11,045 nucleotides of DNA from Euperipatoides rowelli (GCA_003024985.2 PXIH01S0011150.1); one strand, 5' to 3'. Positions 1-9,388 are shown, numbered from the stretch's first letter. Program-made: numbers and translations. The notes: generated by a model from the sequence alone, not told the origin.

Positions 1-1060
1 AAAAATTGATTAATTAAACAAGCATTTTTATACAAAAATACACCTAAATCAATGAAGTTGAAATAGGCATTGATAAACCACTTTAATATTAATTATTAGT
101 CAATGTGGTGTAGTTTTTAGGCTGCGTCTCAGATCTCAGTCAGCCACACATTACTAAACTTTCTTTTACTGTGTGCGGAGTAACTCAGACTCGAGTCAGA
201 CATTTATATAAAATACTGTGCCAAAAACTTGTATGTTTTATCTCAGGAATTTTAATATATAATGAGAAATGAATTCCAACTAACAGATTTTTTTAATGTT
301 TTTTTTCTCTAAATGTTGGCATACAACAGATATCATTACGCTCGTATAAACTGTATGTCCAAATAAAACATTGTTAAATATTTCAAAATCTATAACAGAT
401 ATAAAAAAAACTTAAATAGTATTTTTTGTTCTATTTTTTTATCAGGAATTTTAATATATAAAGAAAAATGATTTCCAACAAAGATATTTTTTTTATGATT
501 TTTTTTTATTAACAAAAAAAAAAAAGCCAGTTCATCTTACATTTTCCATTGCTGTTTCTCTTTAGTTGGAGATAGAATTTTTTGCTTTTAATTTTTGAAA
601 TCTGCATTAAATTCTGATTTTAAAAATGTATAGGTTTATTTCTAAATGTTTTATAATATTTGTATTACACTACCTGAAATTCAAAATTTCAGTATCACCT
701 GATAGATCTTGAAAATAATATCACTGTGACCCCAATTTCAGATTTAAATTAGATAGGCCTATACAGGTAGGCTATAATATTGAATATTTTATTTAAATGT
801 AATAATATAATATAATTTTCATTATTCAATTAAATATATTTAGTTTCTTTTTCTAATTTCATTATTACACATATTTAGAAGTATGAATCAAAAAAATTAT
901 GACACGCGACTACTCATGTTTAAAATTTGTGCGCACTCGCTTGAAGGTTAAATTTAATGATGAGTCTACCCTGATAACATCATGGCATTAATTTTATTAC
1001 AGAAACATCACTGTGTATTACACATTTTGTAATAGCTCAAACTAACTATTTCATCATAAC
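1..1060. other. AT-rich spacer with no gene seen
   Basis: I find no convincing coding frame in this stretch. It is mostly A/T runs. A short, more GC-balanced block lies at about 120-205. It contains a perfect 10-bp palindrome, GACTCGAGTC, together with repeated CTCAG and GTCAG words, but no recognised element. A direct duplication within the spacer is listed separately. Confidence 0.6.
243..505. repeat. Imperfect direct duplication, offset about 199 bp
   Basis: The block beginning TCAGGAATTTTAATATATAA at 243 recurs at 442. Similarity continues through a GAAAATGAATTCCAAC-like stretch and an ATTTTTTTTATG-like T-rich tail, to about 305 and 505. The first 20 bases are identical and the remainder differs by substitutions and small indels. 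About 135 bp of unrelated sequence separates the copies. It may be two copies of a dispersed repeat or an old segmental tandem duplication. The family is not recognised. Confidence 0.65.
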
Positions 1061-1075
1061 TTCCAAAACATATAA

Positions 1076-1258
1076 AACAGCAAAGCCATATCAGGAGCTG
1101 ACTGTGGATCAGACCACAACCCTGTGGTATGTAGATTAGAGATCAATTTAAAACTTTGGATTAACAACAACAAAAATAGAAGACGGATGGTTGAAGTACA
1201 CAATGATGACAAGAAAGTTGTTCTATTTAATGACAAGCTAAGAGAATATGATAGATAA
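1076..1258 (+). pseudogene. Non-LTR retrotransposon (LINE) endonuclease fragment, probably RTE-like
   Basis: A plus-strand frame of 60 codons is bounded by stops at 1073 and 1256. It reads NSKAISGADCGSDHNPVV at its start, followed by CRLEINLKLW and a basic stretch NNNKNRRRM. The G-A-D-C-G-S-D-H-N block (residues 7-15) matches the C-terminal end of the apurinic-type endonuclease domain of LINE ORF2 proteins. The Asp-His pair of SDH belongs to the active site in that family. GADCGSDH followed by a hydrophobic-basic segment is typical of RTE/BovB-type elements, so I favour that clade. The catalytic N-terminal part of the endonuclease is missing upstream and no reverse transcriptase is recognisable downstream. 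This is therefore a dead fragment and not a working gene. The LINE assignment is firm; the clade is an inference. Confidence 0.82.
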
Positions 1259-1259
1259 C

Positions 1260-2450
1260 AAGCATGCCGGATAACAAAGATTTTACTATATAAGAATAAC
1301 AACCAAAAGTATTACATTCCTGAACAGTTTTGTACCTGGATCTGATTTTGGGTGGTAATAGGAACACATACATATAAAACCAATTATGAAGACAAAGCCC
1401 TTATTCCCAGAAAATATACATGTTATAAAGAGAAAATTCATGAGAACAAAAAGGGCAATATCTCATATTGCATTGGTTACAAACATGAAGGCAAGCTTGG
1501 AAAATGTTTTAATTTTTATATGCTTGAGGAGTAGCCTAAATATTTTTTTTTTACTGAGGCTGAAAGGTAAATACCAATGAAGATTAGAATAACTTAAAAA
1601 TATTAATTAAAAATTTGAAGGTATTTTTATTCACCAAGTTCATTTGTACATTGGATCAGATATTTTTAAATTGATAACTTCTTGAAATATTTATAGCACT
1701 TTATCATAGCTTTTAGAAATATTTCCAAAATAAAAATACTAATTGAAGTTATAATTTTGAAATAAACCATACCCCAATAAGCATAGCATTGCTTATATTA
1801 GGTGAAAACCATGTTCCAGAAATAAATTAAAATAGGCTGTCCAAATTCCAGAATAAAAATCAAAGACAAGGGTGGAGTACAATGACCCCCATCCCCTATA
1901 ATCTAAACTATTATCAACATATTGCATATATATATTTTTAACTATGATTTTTATAGATGTCATTTCACAATTATTAATATTACCGGTAATATTTTTTTTT
2001 TCCATTGATAAATAAATCCCTCTCAGTTTTGTTTTTTAATTAAATTTAAGAGATTTTACTTGCATCTTCCTTAAACCATAATTCCACGCTTATGTCACTG
2101 GCAATCACAACAGAATATATTTTTCAAAAACATTTTTTTAATGTTAGCCTCAAAATTCTTTTGACCTATGAGGTACCTTACTCAATTTTGATTGAAGAAA
2201 TAGTGTAATAAAAAAATATTTTTTTAATTCATTTGTAAATACACATGTGTACTTTTTGCTTTAGTTCTCCAAATCAAAGGAGATATAATGCTGTAGTAAA
2301 AGAAAAAGAATGATAAAATTTCAACAAGTAAAACAATTGCAGCACAATATTTTAGGAGAATAATTGGAAAAAAACAACTAAAATTGGCAATCATTAATAA
2401 CAAACGATACTCACTTCTTAATACATATAAAATGCCAATTCAAGAAAGAC
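1260..2450. other. AT-rich spacer with no gene seen
   Basis: Small overlapping frames occur at 1352-1580 (plus) and 1793-2005 (minus). They show no domain, no compositional contrast and no splice context that I trust. Decayed 3' sequence of the LINE upstream may extend into the first part of this interval, but I cannot recognise reverse transcriptase motifs there. Confidence 0.6.
1976..1993. repeat. Perfect 18-bp palindrome
   Basis: The sequence AATATTACCGGTAATATT equals its own reverse complement over 18 bases. It is centred on ACCGGT, which contains one of the few CpG sites in the neighbourhood. A T run follows immediately. No inverted-repeat arms extend further, so it resembles a symmetrical protein-binding site or a chance palindrome and not a hairpin with a loop. 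Confidence 0.9.
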
Positions 2451-2455
2451 TAGCA

Positions 2456-2570
2456 AATAAACCCGTTACACGGGCATCAAACATTTTCTAAAAATAGTTC
2501 CTAGGTGGCAGTGTTTCTGGATTTGGAACACGGCTTCGAATAAGCCCGTTACACGGGCATCAAACATTTT
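2456..2570. repeat. Two 32-bp direct repeats with CCCGTTACACGGG core
   Basis: The 32-bp word runs from AATAA through CCCGTTACACGGG to CATCAAACATTTT. It occurs at 2456-2487 and 2539-2570 with one mismatch (AATAAA versus AATAAG), a period of 83 bp. In the second copy the core GCCCGT-TAC-ACGGGC is a 6-bp stem with a 3-base loop. The spacer between copies is GC-richer than the surroundings and includes GGCTTCGAATAAGCC, another small inverted repeat. This looks like part of a dispersed repeat or transposon end. The family is not recognised. Confidence 0.8.
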
Positions 2571-2583
2571 TATCAAAACATTT

Positions 2584-2719
2584 AGTCAAGCAAAAAAAAA
2601 AAGCTTATCAAATCTGTTTTAAAGGTAACAAAACATCAAGCAAAAAAAAGCTTATCAAATATGTTTTAAAGGTAACAAAACATCCAGTCAAGTAAAAAAA
2701 AAAAAGCTTATCAAACCTG
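2584..2719. repeat. Tandem A-rich repeat, about 50-bp unit, three copies (last partial)
   Basis: Each unit runs TCAAGC, then an A run, then GCTTATCAAA, TGTTTTAAAGGTAACAAAACA. The GCTTATCA word starts at 2603, 2650 and 2706, so the spacing is 47 and 56 bp and varies mainly in the A-run length and a CCAGT insertion. The third copy breaks off after TCAAACCTGG. The array lies directly downstream of the palindrome-bearing direct repeats and upstream of a perfect hairpin, so all three may belong to one composite element. Confidence 0.85.
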
Positions 2720-2722
2720 GCC

Positions 2723-2745
2723 AAAGTAGGACATTATCCTACTTT
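2723..2745. repeat. Perfect 9-bp hairpin at a repeat edge
   Basis: AAAGTAGGA (2723-2731) and TCCTACTTT (2737-2745) are exact reverse complements separated by the five bases CATTA. The following sequence ends in ATCTGGTCACCCT (about 2759-2771). Its reverse complement, AGGGTGACCAGAT, resembles terminal sequences I know from miniature DNA transposons. I see no partner terminal repeat to the left of 2450, so the element boundary is only a suggestion. Confidence 0.8.
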
Positions 2746-2779
2746 GAGCACAGCAACATCTGGTCACCCTATCTCATCA

Positions 2780-3540
2780 AGATCACATGACTAATTATAA
2801 ATAGAAAAATATGCGGATATAAATTAATTTGCTTAAAAAGTATAGAAATATAAATGTTGCAAATTCAGCAAACTCATAGTGAAAAGTTGAAAACTATTAG
2901 AAAATGGAATTAGTAAAACTTTTCCCAGTAGCTAGGCTAGGAGGGGGGGGGGATGTGCTAAATTTGATAATAAATGGTAAAGAATTATAGTGTCTAGTTA
3001 AATTATAAAGTTATTTCTAATTCAACATTATTATTAAATAATAAAAATAATTGACAACAGAAACCATGTTGTAAGCTCATTTAGCAATAATAATGTTTTT
3101 CAATGTTCAGTTCGTATGACAATTTATTTAAACTAATGAGTTTATATTGTTTATTGTAGTTATTATATTATTTACCTACAGGTAATTCAATATTTTAACC
3201 TGTATGATTGTATCGGCTGAACATCAACACTGATCCCAGTCACCTTTCATGGTATTCATAAATGTGATGTCAGGTTTAGTTGAGTATCGACCATAACATC
3301 GTTTTCAAGATAATTTCCTAAAGTTTTGCGCAGCAGGCTTAAATTAGAGCACCGCTTTGAAAGCCTTTTTAATGAATTGTGATTCTAGCTAAACAACAGT
3401 GAATGATAAGTATGCGTGTGTAGTTGATCGGTAATATTTAGATGTAGAAAATTGGTAAGAGTAATTATGATTAGGAAATGTTGATAACAACAACAAGGGT
3501 GCAAAGGACAAAACTGCAATTGCCGACATTAATAATAATA
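2780..3540. other. Spacer with a GC-balanced block at about 3190-3430
   Basis: No open frame of note lies on either strand. A run of ten G occurs at 2943-2952. The segment from about 3190 to 3430 is less AT-rich than its surroundings and lacks long homopolymers, but it is closed by stops in all six frames. It could be a conserved non-coding element, an untranslated exon or simply older unique sequence. I cannot assign it. Confidence 0.4.
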
Positions 3541-3573
3541 AACAACAACTTTAAATACTTTTAATCATATAAT

Positions 3574-3579
3574 TTTATT
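3574..3579 (-). terminator. Candidate distal poly(A) signal AATAAA
   Basis: On the minus strand the sequence reads GCAAATAAAATTAT. About 20-35 bases further along comes GTTGTTGTTTATTATT, the kind of GT/T-rich element that usually follows a cleavage site. Of the AATAAA words that I checked on this strand, this has the best downstream context. AATAAA is common by chance in DNA this AT-rich. Confidence 0.3.
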
Positions 3580-6343
3580 TGCATCAAGTACAATGAAAAA
3601 GGTTCTGAGATTCTTCGCAATTTCTAGTAAGTTACAGTGCATAATAAAATAGAAAACAAAAGAAAAACAAACGAAATGTTACTTATCTACAAGTAAATTG
3701 TTCTGGAATCTCCCTGGTGGTGAGGAGTGATAATGTCAGACTTGTTTCAACACATAAGTATGCTAAACTGTATATACTGTATATTCCAGTTCAATTAAAC
3801 TACATGATATTCATTTGAATAATTTGACCACAAGGGTGGCAATAGGGGCACATTAAGATCCCAATTAAAAAAATCTTGATCAAGAGAGTAGGACCAAAGT
3901 TAATCAGATTGACCTAAAAGTAGCTGTTAGTATGGTCAGAAATCAAAAATAATTTAACGCTAAAAACCTTACAACTTCTGATCAAGAGATTAATAAACAT
4001 AATTGAGTTAAAATTTTATTTATTTTATATGTTTGCATGAAAAACTAACATCAATAAATAATATGGATACATTTCTCAGAAATTCAGTAAGATATATAAA
4101 TACAAAAAGTCTACGAGCTTTGTAATCTCTAACAGTAATTGTCGAGAATAATCCACAACAATAAAAATTTTAGCAAATGGAGATTCCAGCTAAATTTTAC
4201 AAAAAAAAAAAAAGGTTATACGCAAACCAAAAATACTCAACTGAAAGAGTTAATCATAAACTTATCGTAATAATATCTATGGCACCAATTTAGGATTATG
4301 GCAACCAAATCCACACTCCATATTTTTTTTTTTTGTTTAAAAAAAAAAAAAGCAAACAAAACTAGAAAACGAAGTAGTATTAGCGCCGTATGGCAAGAAA
4401 TGCATTAATGTTCTTTCAGTTCCAGATATTAAGGATCATGGTTTTACACACTTGCTTTGTAATACTGATAATTTTACTCAAATAAATAAAACCACCAATA
4501 TTCACACAGCAGTTATATTTCATCATGTTCACAAGAAATAGAAAATTCTAAACCAAAATTTTGTTATTTGTAAATCATTTTTGTTAAACTTAATACATTT
4601 ATACAGCTATTATAAACATACTGTATTTCAGAAATAGGATTAAGTATGTCCTGCCTTGGTTTGGAAGAGGGAGGTTATGGAGGAGGGAAGGAGGAGACAC
4701 AGGGATTATAAAATATTGAAAATTGATACTAATATTTAAACTTCAAAGTAGAGAAATTCGGTCCAAAATCGTGAAACTGAAAGATAAAGTCAAAATAAAT
4801 AAATAAGATCTACAGTTACGTAGTTACTTATATAAGAGGCAATGAAAAAAAAAAAAAGAAAAAGATACAACCATATAACGTTCAGCTTAATGAAATCAGA
4901 CCTACTTGTAACATCTCTCCCCAAATAACTTAGATCAATATTTTAAGTTTTCAATAAATTATTTCAAATACATTTCTAAAAGAGCGACTGTTTGAAAGGT
5001 TATATAAAGAAATGTATAAAGCGTAGGAACAATACCGCAAATGGTACTTTTGTAGGTTGGAAGCATAGAAATCACAGAGAGATATGTAAATACTTGTAAA
5101 TAGTATAGTATATACTGTAAAAATAATATTAAATAATTAAAATATATTGAGTAATTATACCGGAAAGTCAAGTGGAATAAATACTTTAATTTGGGCCGTA
5201 TTATATAATTTTTTTTTTGGTGTGTGCACAAGGAGTTGAAATATAACCATGCATGCAATAACAACTTAAAATATTTACATAATATTTCAAAGAGCGGAGA
5301 GAAAAGCGGCGGGAGGGGATTATAAATCCGAACATACAAAGACAAAACGGTGACACTTTCACAAACGGTTTAGGGTAGGAATTGTTTTTATATCCTTTAA
5401 GATATTATTTTCAATTCAACTGAGTACAGTTATTATTGCAATACACTACGAGTTTATTAATTCAATTATAACAATCATCTCAGACGATTACAAAAGAAAA
5501 AAAAACAAGAGTCCAGCTCATTAGAAACATTTAAAATTATTGTTTTTCAAAAAGTTTAAAAAAAAAGGTCTAAATCCTTCGTTTTTTAGACTAACGTATT
5601 GTATTTCACTACACTAACAATGCTATGGTATTTTTTTATTTTTTAAAGTTTTAAATGTCATTGCCTCACGTAATCTAATCTAAAATACTAATATCGGAAA
5701 GAACTAAATATTCTGGAAGCAATTTTTTTTTTCAGCATTTTTGTTCTACAATCAGTGCTTTTTTTCTATAAAAATAAATACTGGTTCTAAGATTTGATAG
5801 ACATTTATTATAGGGAAGTGGCAAGGTATGTAGGTAATTTAAATTTAATTTAAAATAGAAATCAATAATCGACTTCAAATCAAAATCAGTGATTATTTAT
5901 TTAACAAAAAAGTTAACGTATAAATTTTCTTCCGATTAATAAAATTTGTTTACAGAAATTAAATATTTTAATGATTATAATTAAATCCCTATCAAAATCT
6001 GAAAAAAAAATTCAAACAGTACAGTATAGTAAAAAAAAAAAGAATTTTAACGATTGCGTGTGAATACAGATTAGCACTATAGCCCTTACAAAATTGTATT
6101 TAATACTGCGAGAAACTTTAGAAACAAATGTAAAACAAAATAACAATTAATGAATATGTTTTAAAATGGATCAGAATGTTATAGCAAAAATAGATGTAAC
6201 CTGGCATATATCTGTATATCCAAATAAAAACAGACTATAAAAGTGACTGGATCTTTTTTTTTTTAAAATAAAGATAGCTAAACATACTTACTTGACTCCG
6301 ATCACTATACAGGTATAAATAGACGAGTAAGAAAAAAGAACGA

Positions 6344-6365
6344 TGTGCGTGTGTGTGTGTGCGTG
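6344..6365. repeat. (GT)n microsatellite, interrupted
   Basis: A short GT dinucleotide run with two GC interruptions, reading TGTGCGTGTGTGTGTGTGCG followed by TG. It is a plain microsatellite in non-coding DNA. Confidence 0.9.
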
Positions 6366-7071
6366 AAGAAATAAAGATACATATAATAAGCTGACAGTGG
6401 AAAAATAAAGATTTGAAATTATTTTATAAAAATAATTTTAATAGAAATTATATATTGTAAAATAATCTTTAAAAAAAAAACTTAGTTTCTCAATAATCGT
6501 AATTTAAATATTGAATTTTTCAATGAATCACTATATTAATTTTTATATACTGTATGTATTTCAATATTTCATGGGGCCCCTGTGCAGCTATGACCTATGC
6601 AACTGAGAGTATCATAATTAACAAAATTAGAATTTAATTAAAAAAAAAAATTTCTACTTAACATTTTTTATTGCAATTTTTTAAAATAAGTTTTTTTTTA
6701 TTTTTATTATTTTATGAAGGTGAAAGGGAAAGGGGTATTTGAAGATGCCAGAATGTAGTACCGTATTGCTGTGTACCAGCAAAAAAAAAGCAATGATTAT
6801 ACTTAAAATACTTACAAATATTATTAATGATAATATTTAATAATAAATTAATATTTATAAAGTAATATTAATACTATTATGACTACTAATACTAATACCG
6901 TAATAATAATAATGGAAAAAAAAACCCTGTATAAGTTTTATTCTTTAAATTTTTGCTGTAGGTTTCCATATTTATGCCTAGCAATAAAAGCCAGTTTAAA
7001 AGGCTCCGAACAATGAATTTTTAACTTTTTTAAAAAATATATTACTTCTAAAGGTAATTACTAAAAAAACT

Positions 7072-7081
7072 CCCCCCCCCC
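7072..7081. repeat. C10 homopolymer
   Basis: Ten consecutive C lie in an otherwise A/T-dominated stretch. A G10 run at 2943-2952 and a C13 run at 9763-9775 are comparable. Such runs are prone to length errors in sequencing. Confidence 0.9.
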
Positions 7082-7094
7082 TCAAATTATTACA

Positions 7095-7122
7095 GTACTA
7101 GAAATATTACCGTACTAGAAAT
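7095..7122. repeat. Short tandem duplication, 17-bp period
   Basis: GTACTAGAAAT occurs at 7095-7105 and again at 7112-7122, followed each time by a short A/T stretch. The spacer carries TACCG, so the second copy completes one of the recurrent TACCGTA words found across 6.7-9.6 kb. Confidence 0.8.
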
Positions 7123-8368
7123 TTCCACTTTGCGATTTAAACAACCGTGGATTAAAAAAAGATTTTAAATTCTCTTTCGATTTTAGTAACAATTTGGTGT
7201 ACTTTTTTTCACAGTTCAAAAATCTTATTTGTATTATCAAATATTAAATATGGTTTTTAGAACGTTTATCCGCTGTCAGTTTTATTAAACGTAATACTGA
7301 CTCAGTGTGAGATTATCTTTGATTTTCAACTTTCATTTTTTTTTAAAAATACGGTATGAAAAAAAAAAAATTGTTAGCCTACACTTTTTTTTAAAAATAA
7401 AAAAAAATTTACTATACCTTTAAACAAAAAAGTTATATTTTCATTGTAGATACTCTTAAACCTATTACCCTGCTTCCTAAAGTAAATATTTAAAACATTT
7501 GAGCTGTTTAAGAGAATTATAAAAAATAAAAATAAAAATTCAAACATCTCTCTAAACTTGAGTATTTTAGATATTTGTCTTACAATCATTAAAAAAAATG
7601 TGTATTCATTTTTTATTTATTTATTTATCAAAATAACACAACAAGTAATAACAATCATACTTTATAATCAAACTTGCACCACGTATTTCCAACATACCGT
7701 ATATATTATGCTGCATGTATTATGCAAAGTATCCAATCATATACATAAAAAAAGTTAGATCCTCTGTACAAGCGTATCTTTCATATTGGGAAAATATAGT
7801 ATATACAATCATTTCCTAAATTTTCAAACCCACAAGATACGACGACTAAGCAATTTGCCAATATACAGATATTTTTTTTTTTAAATTTGATCAATTACAG
7901 ATAATTATACATTATAAAATGACTGGTAATAATTAGAAATAAAAAATACAAAAAAAGTAACATTGAGCAGAGTTTAGAAAATGTATCAAAAACAAAGTAC
8001 CGTAAGCTGGAGCCACATTTAAAATGTTGACTAATTAATTATTATGTAAATGTAACAAATATTTTTCAACTCCTTGCGCACAATTTATGAAATACACAAG
8101 ATACAAGAACAATTTTAGTTATACAGGACTTGACAAAAAGCGAAAGATTCAATCCAAATGTTAGAAGAAAAAAAAAACACAGCTTAAAAGCAAGACACAA
8201 ATAATTGACGTACATATTGGACAATCGAAAGAAAAACAATTTTAAGGCCAGAGACTTTGTCGATGTGACCTCTCGCAAAATAAATATTTTCCTAGAGGCC
8301 AAACATGAGCAGGCCTTCATATATTTTGTAATCTTACCATGGGCTACAAATATCTCTCTTTTTATATA

Positions 8369-8374
8369 TTTATT
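8369..8374 (-). terminator. Candidate proximal poly(A) signal AATAAA
   Basis: On the minus strand AATAAA lies about 675 bases after the stop codon at 9048. This would give a 3' UTR of ordinary length. No obvious GT-rich tract follows, so the context is weaker than that of the distal candidate near 3574. Confidence 0.2.
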
Positions 8375-8554
8375 TATAAAGGAATGTTGATTTTTTTTTT
8401 CATTTTGGAAAGAAACTGGGAAGGGTAGAGAAATTCAACAGAATTATAAATAAATTGAAAGGAACAGATCAATAATAAAGGATCAAAAAGACTAGAAAAA
8501 TATTTAAAAATATTCAATACTCACCTAACCTTGAAAAAAAAAAATTAAAATCAT

Positions 8555-8940
8555 AATAAGGTACTGTACTTGATCCACTTACTCATCACTATAGTATGTA
8601 TCATAATATTACTAACTTAAAATTAATACAAGTGGAGACACATAAAAAAAATAAGGTACCGTACCTGATCTGCTAAGTTATCGCTATACCGTTATCAGCT
8701 TAAAATTGATACAAGTGATGATTCACACACACAAAAATAAGGTACCTGAACTGATAAGTCATCACTGTTAATATGTATCATAATATCCGTTTAAAATTGA
8801 TACAAGTGATAATTTACACACCAACCAAAAATCAAAACTAAAATAAGGTACCGAACTGCTAAATCATCACTGTTAAGAGGTATCATAACGTTATCAGCTT
8901 AAAATTATTACACGTGAAGATTCACACACAAAAAAAAATA
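8555..8940. repeat. Minisatellite, four diverged copies of a roughly 86-106-bp unit
   Basis: Four head-to-tail copies start with AATAAGGTAC at 8555, 8650, 8736 and 8842. A consensus copy runs AATAAGGTACCG, then a GATCTGCTAAGTCATCAC-like block, TGTATCATAATATTATCAG, CTTAAAATTGATACAAGTGA and TTCACACACA with an A run. Unit lengths of 95, 86, 106 and about 99 bp differ mainly in the A/CA-rich linker. GGTACC is itself a palindrome and is intact in copies two to four. The array ends about 110 bases before the stop codon of the minus-strand terminal exon, so it may be transcribed in that gene's 3' UTR. Confidence 0.88.
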
Positions 8941-9047
8941 TATATTGAGAGACCATAAGTCAATGGCAAGGAGCAAAAAAGAAAAAGAAGAAAAAAAACT
9001 GAAATAATCGAATGAATTAATTTCCAGAATGCAAGAAGACTGGAGAC

Positions 9048-9218
9048 TTAAAGCACCCAGTGATGGTAGGTTGATGTCCATCCAAGAGGAAATGTCCAGT
9101 TGGGGAACCTTTCTAGGAACTCTGTAAGTTCTTTAGTGAAACGATCATGTCCATGGATGTGATGAGTGCCCATAGCCAGGTCAAGCATACCCTCTTCAGT
9201 AGGGAAGTTCTGAGGTAT
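9048..9218 (-). CDS. Terminal coding exon of an unrecognised gene (56 residues plus stop)
   Basis: Read on the minus strand, a 57-codon frame starts right after an AG acceptor (9219-9220) and ends at TAA (9048-9050). The acceptor is preceded by a long pyrimidine tract (about 9229-9246) and a TTAAT-type branch point. An in-frame TAG spans the acceptor, so the exon enters in phase 0. The interval is close to half G+C, against roughly a quarter to a third around it, and uses varied codons; this contrast is the main evidence for coding. The peptide begins IPQNFPTEEGMLDLAMG (residues 1-17). It contains a histidine cluster THHIHGH (18-24), an amphipathic segment FTKELTEFLERF (27-38), a possible N-glycosylation sequon NWT (40-42) and an aromatic C-terminus ending YHHWVL. 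Earlier exons must lie at higher coordinates, probably outside the window. I do not recognise the family and assign no function. Confidence 0.75.
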   Translation of the reverse strand: MPQNFPTEEGMLDLAMGTHHIHGHDRFTKELTEFLERFPNWTFPLGWTSTYHHWVL

Positions 9219-9260
9219 CTATAATTGGAAGAAAAAAAAAAGAAAAAATTAATAGGATTA
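9219..9260 (-). promoter_or_regulatory. Splice acceptor with pyrimidine tract and branch point
   Basis: On the minus strand the order is CCTATTAATTTTTTC, a run of mostly T, CTTCCAATTATAG, then the exon. This is a textbook 3' splice site: a branch-point-like TTAAT, a pyrimidine tract of about 20 bases and a terminal AG. It fixes the upstream edge of the terminal exon. Confidence 0.7.
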
Positions 9261-9388
9261 TGTTAAGAGTACGACAATGACGATTTAACATTTTCAAGAT
9301 GGCCAATTAATAAGGTGTTGAAGAATGCATTCGACCAAAGAGAAAAATATATTTACCAAATCATTTATAAATAAAAAAGAAACAAGAC

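Larger units (their letters stand above)
3555..9047 (-). other. Possible very long 3' UTR of the minus-strand gene; no coding gene seen
   Basis: This 5.5-kb interval begins immediately after the stop codon of the terminal exon at 9048-9218. It contains no credible exon. The longest open frame (4959-5345, minus) is a low-complexity string of F, Y, L and I codons expected from T-rich DNA. LINE and MITE-type repeats occur on both sides, but I recognise no dispersed repeat inside. An AATAAA with a GT-rich tract beyond it lies at the far end (3574-3579, minus). These facts fit a long 3' UTR, but they also fit plain intergenic DNA after a nearer poly(A) site. RNA evidence would be decisive. Confidence 0.28.

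Noticed and set aside
1975-1983. TAATATTAC, identical to the nonanucleotide at geminivirus and related rolling-circle origins
   Set aside because: It is part of the palindrome at 1976-1993 and is not in the loop of a GC-rich stem. There is no Rep gene nearby, and such a word is expected by chance in AT-rich DNA.
1793-2005. 70-codon minus-strand frame
   Set aside because: No motif, AT-biased composition and no splice sites; it covers the 18-bp palindrome and looks accidental.
2505-2553. tRNA-like boxes (TGGCAGTG and GGCTTCGAAT), a possible tRNA-derived SINE head
   Set aside because: The second box forms a tight 5-bp stem with a 5-base loop, not a normal 7-base T loop, and no cloverleaf could be built around it.
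3832-3852. CAAGGGTGGCAATAGGGGCAC, resembling a hAT terminal repeat
   Set aside because: No matching inverted end or 8-bp target duplication was found nearby, and the resemblance is limited to a short G-rich word.
4959-5345. 128-codon open frame on the minus strand, the longest in the window
   Set aside because: The product is a monotonous mix of F, Y, L, I and K codons with no motif, no G+C contrast and no splice or start context. A frame of this length is not surprising in T-rich DNA searched in six frames.
8066-8390. Overlapping open frames on both strands (84 codons minus, 61 codons plus)
   Set aside because: Neither shows a domain, a splice context or convincing codon use. They lie within the presumed 3' UTR or intergenic block.
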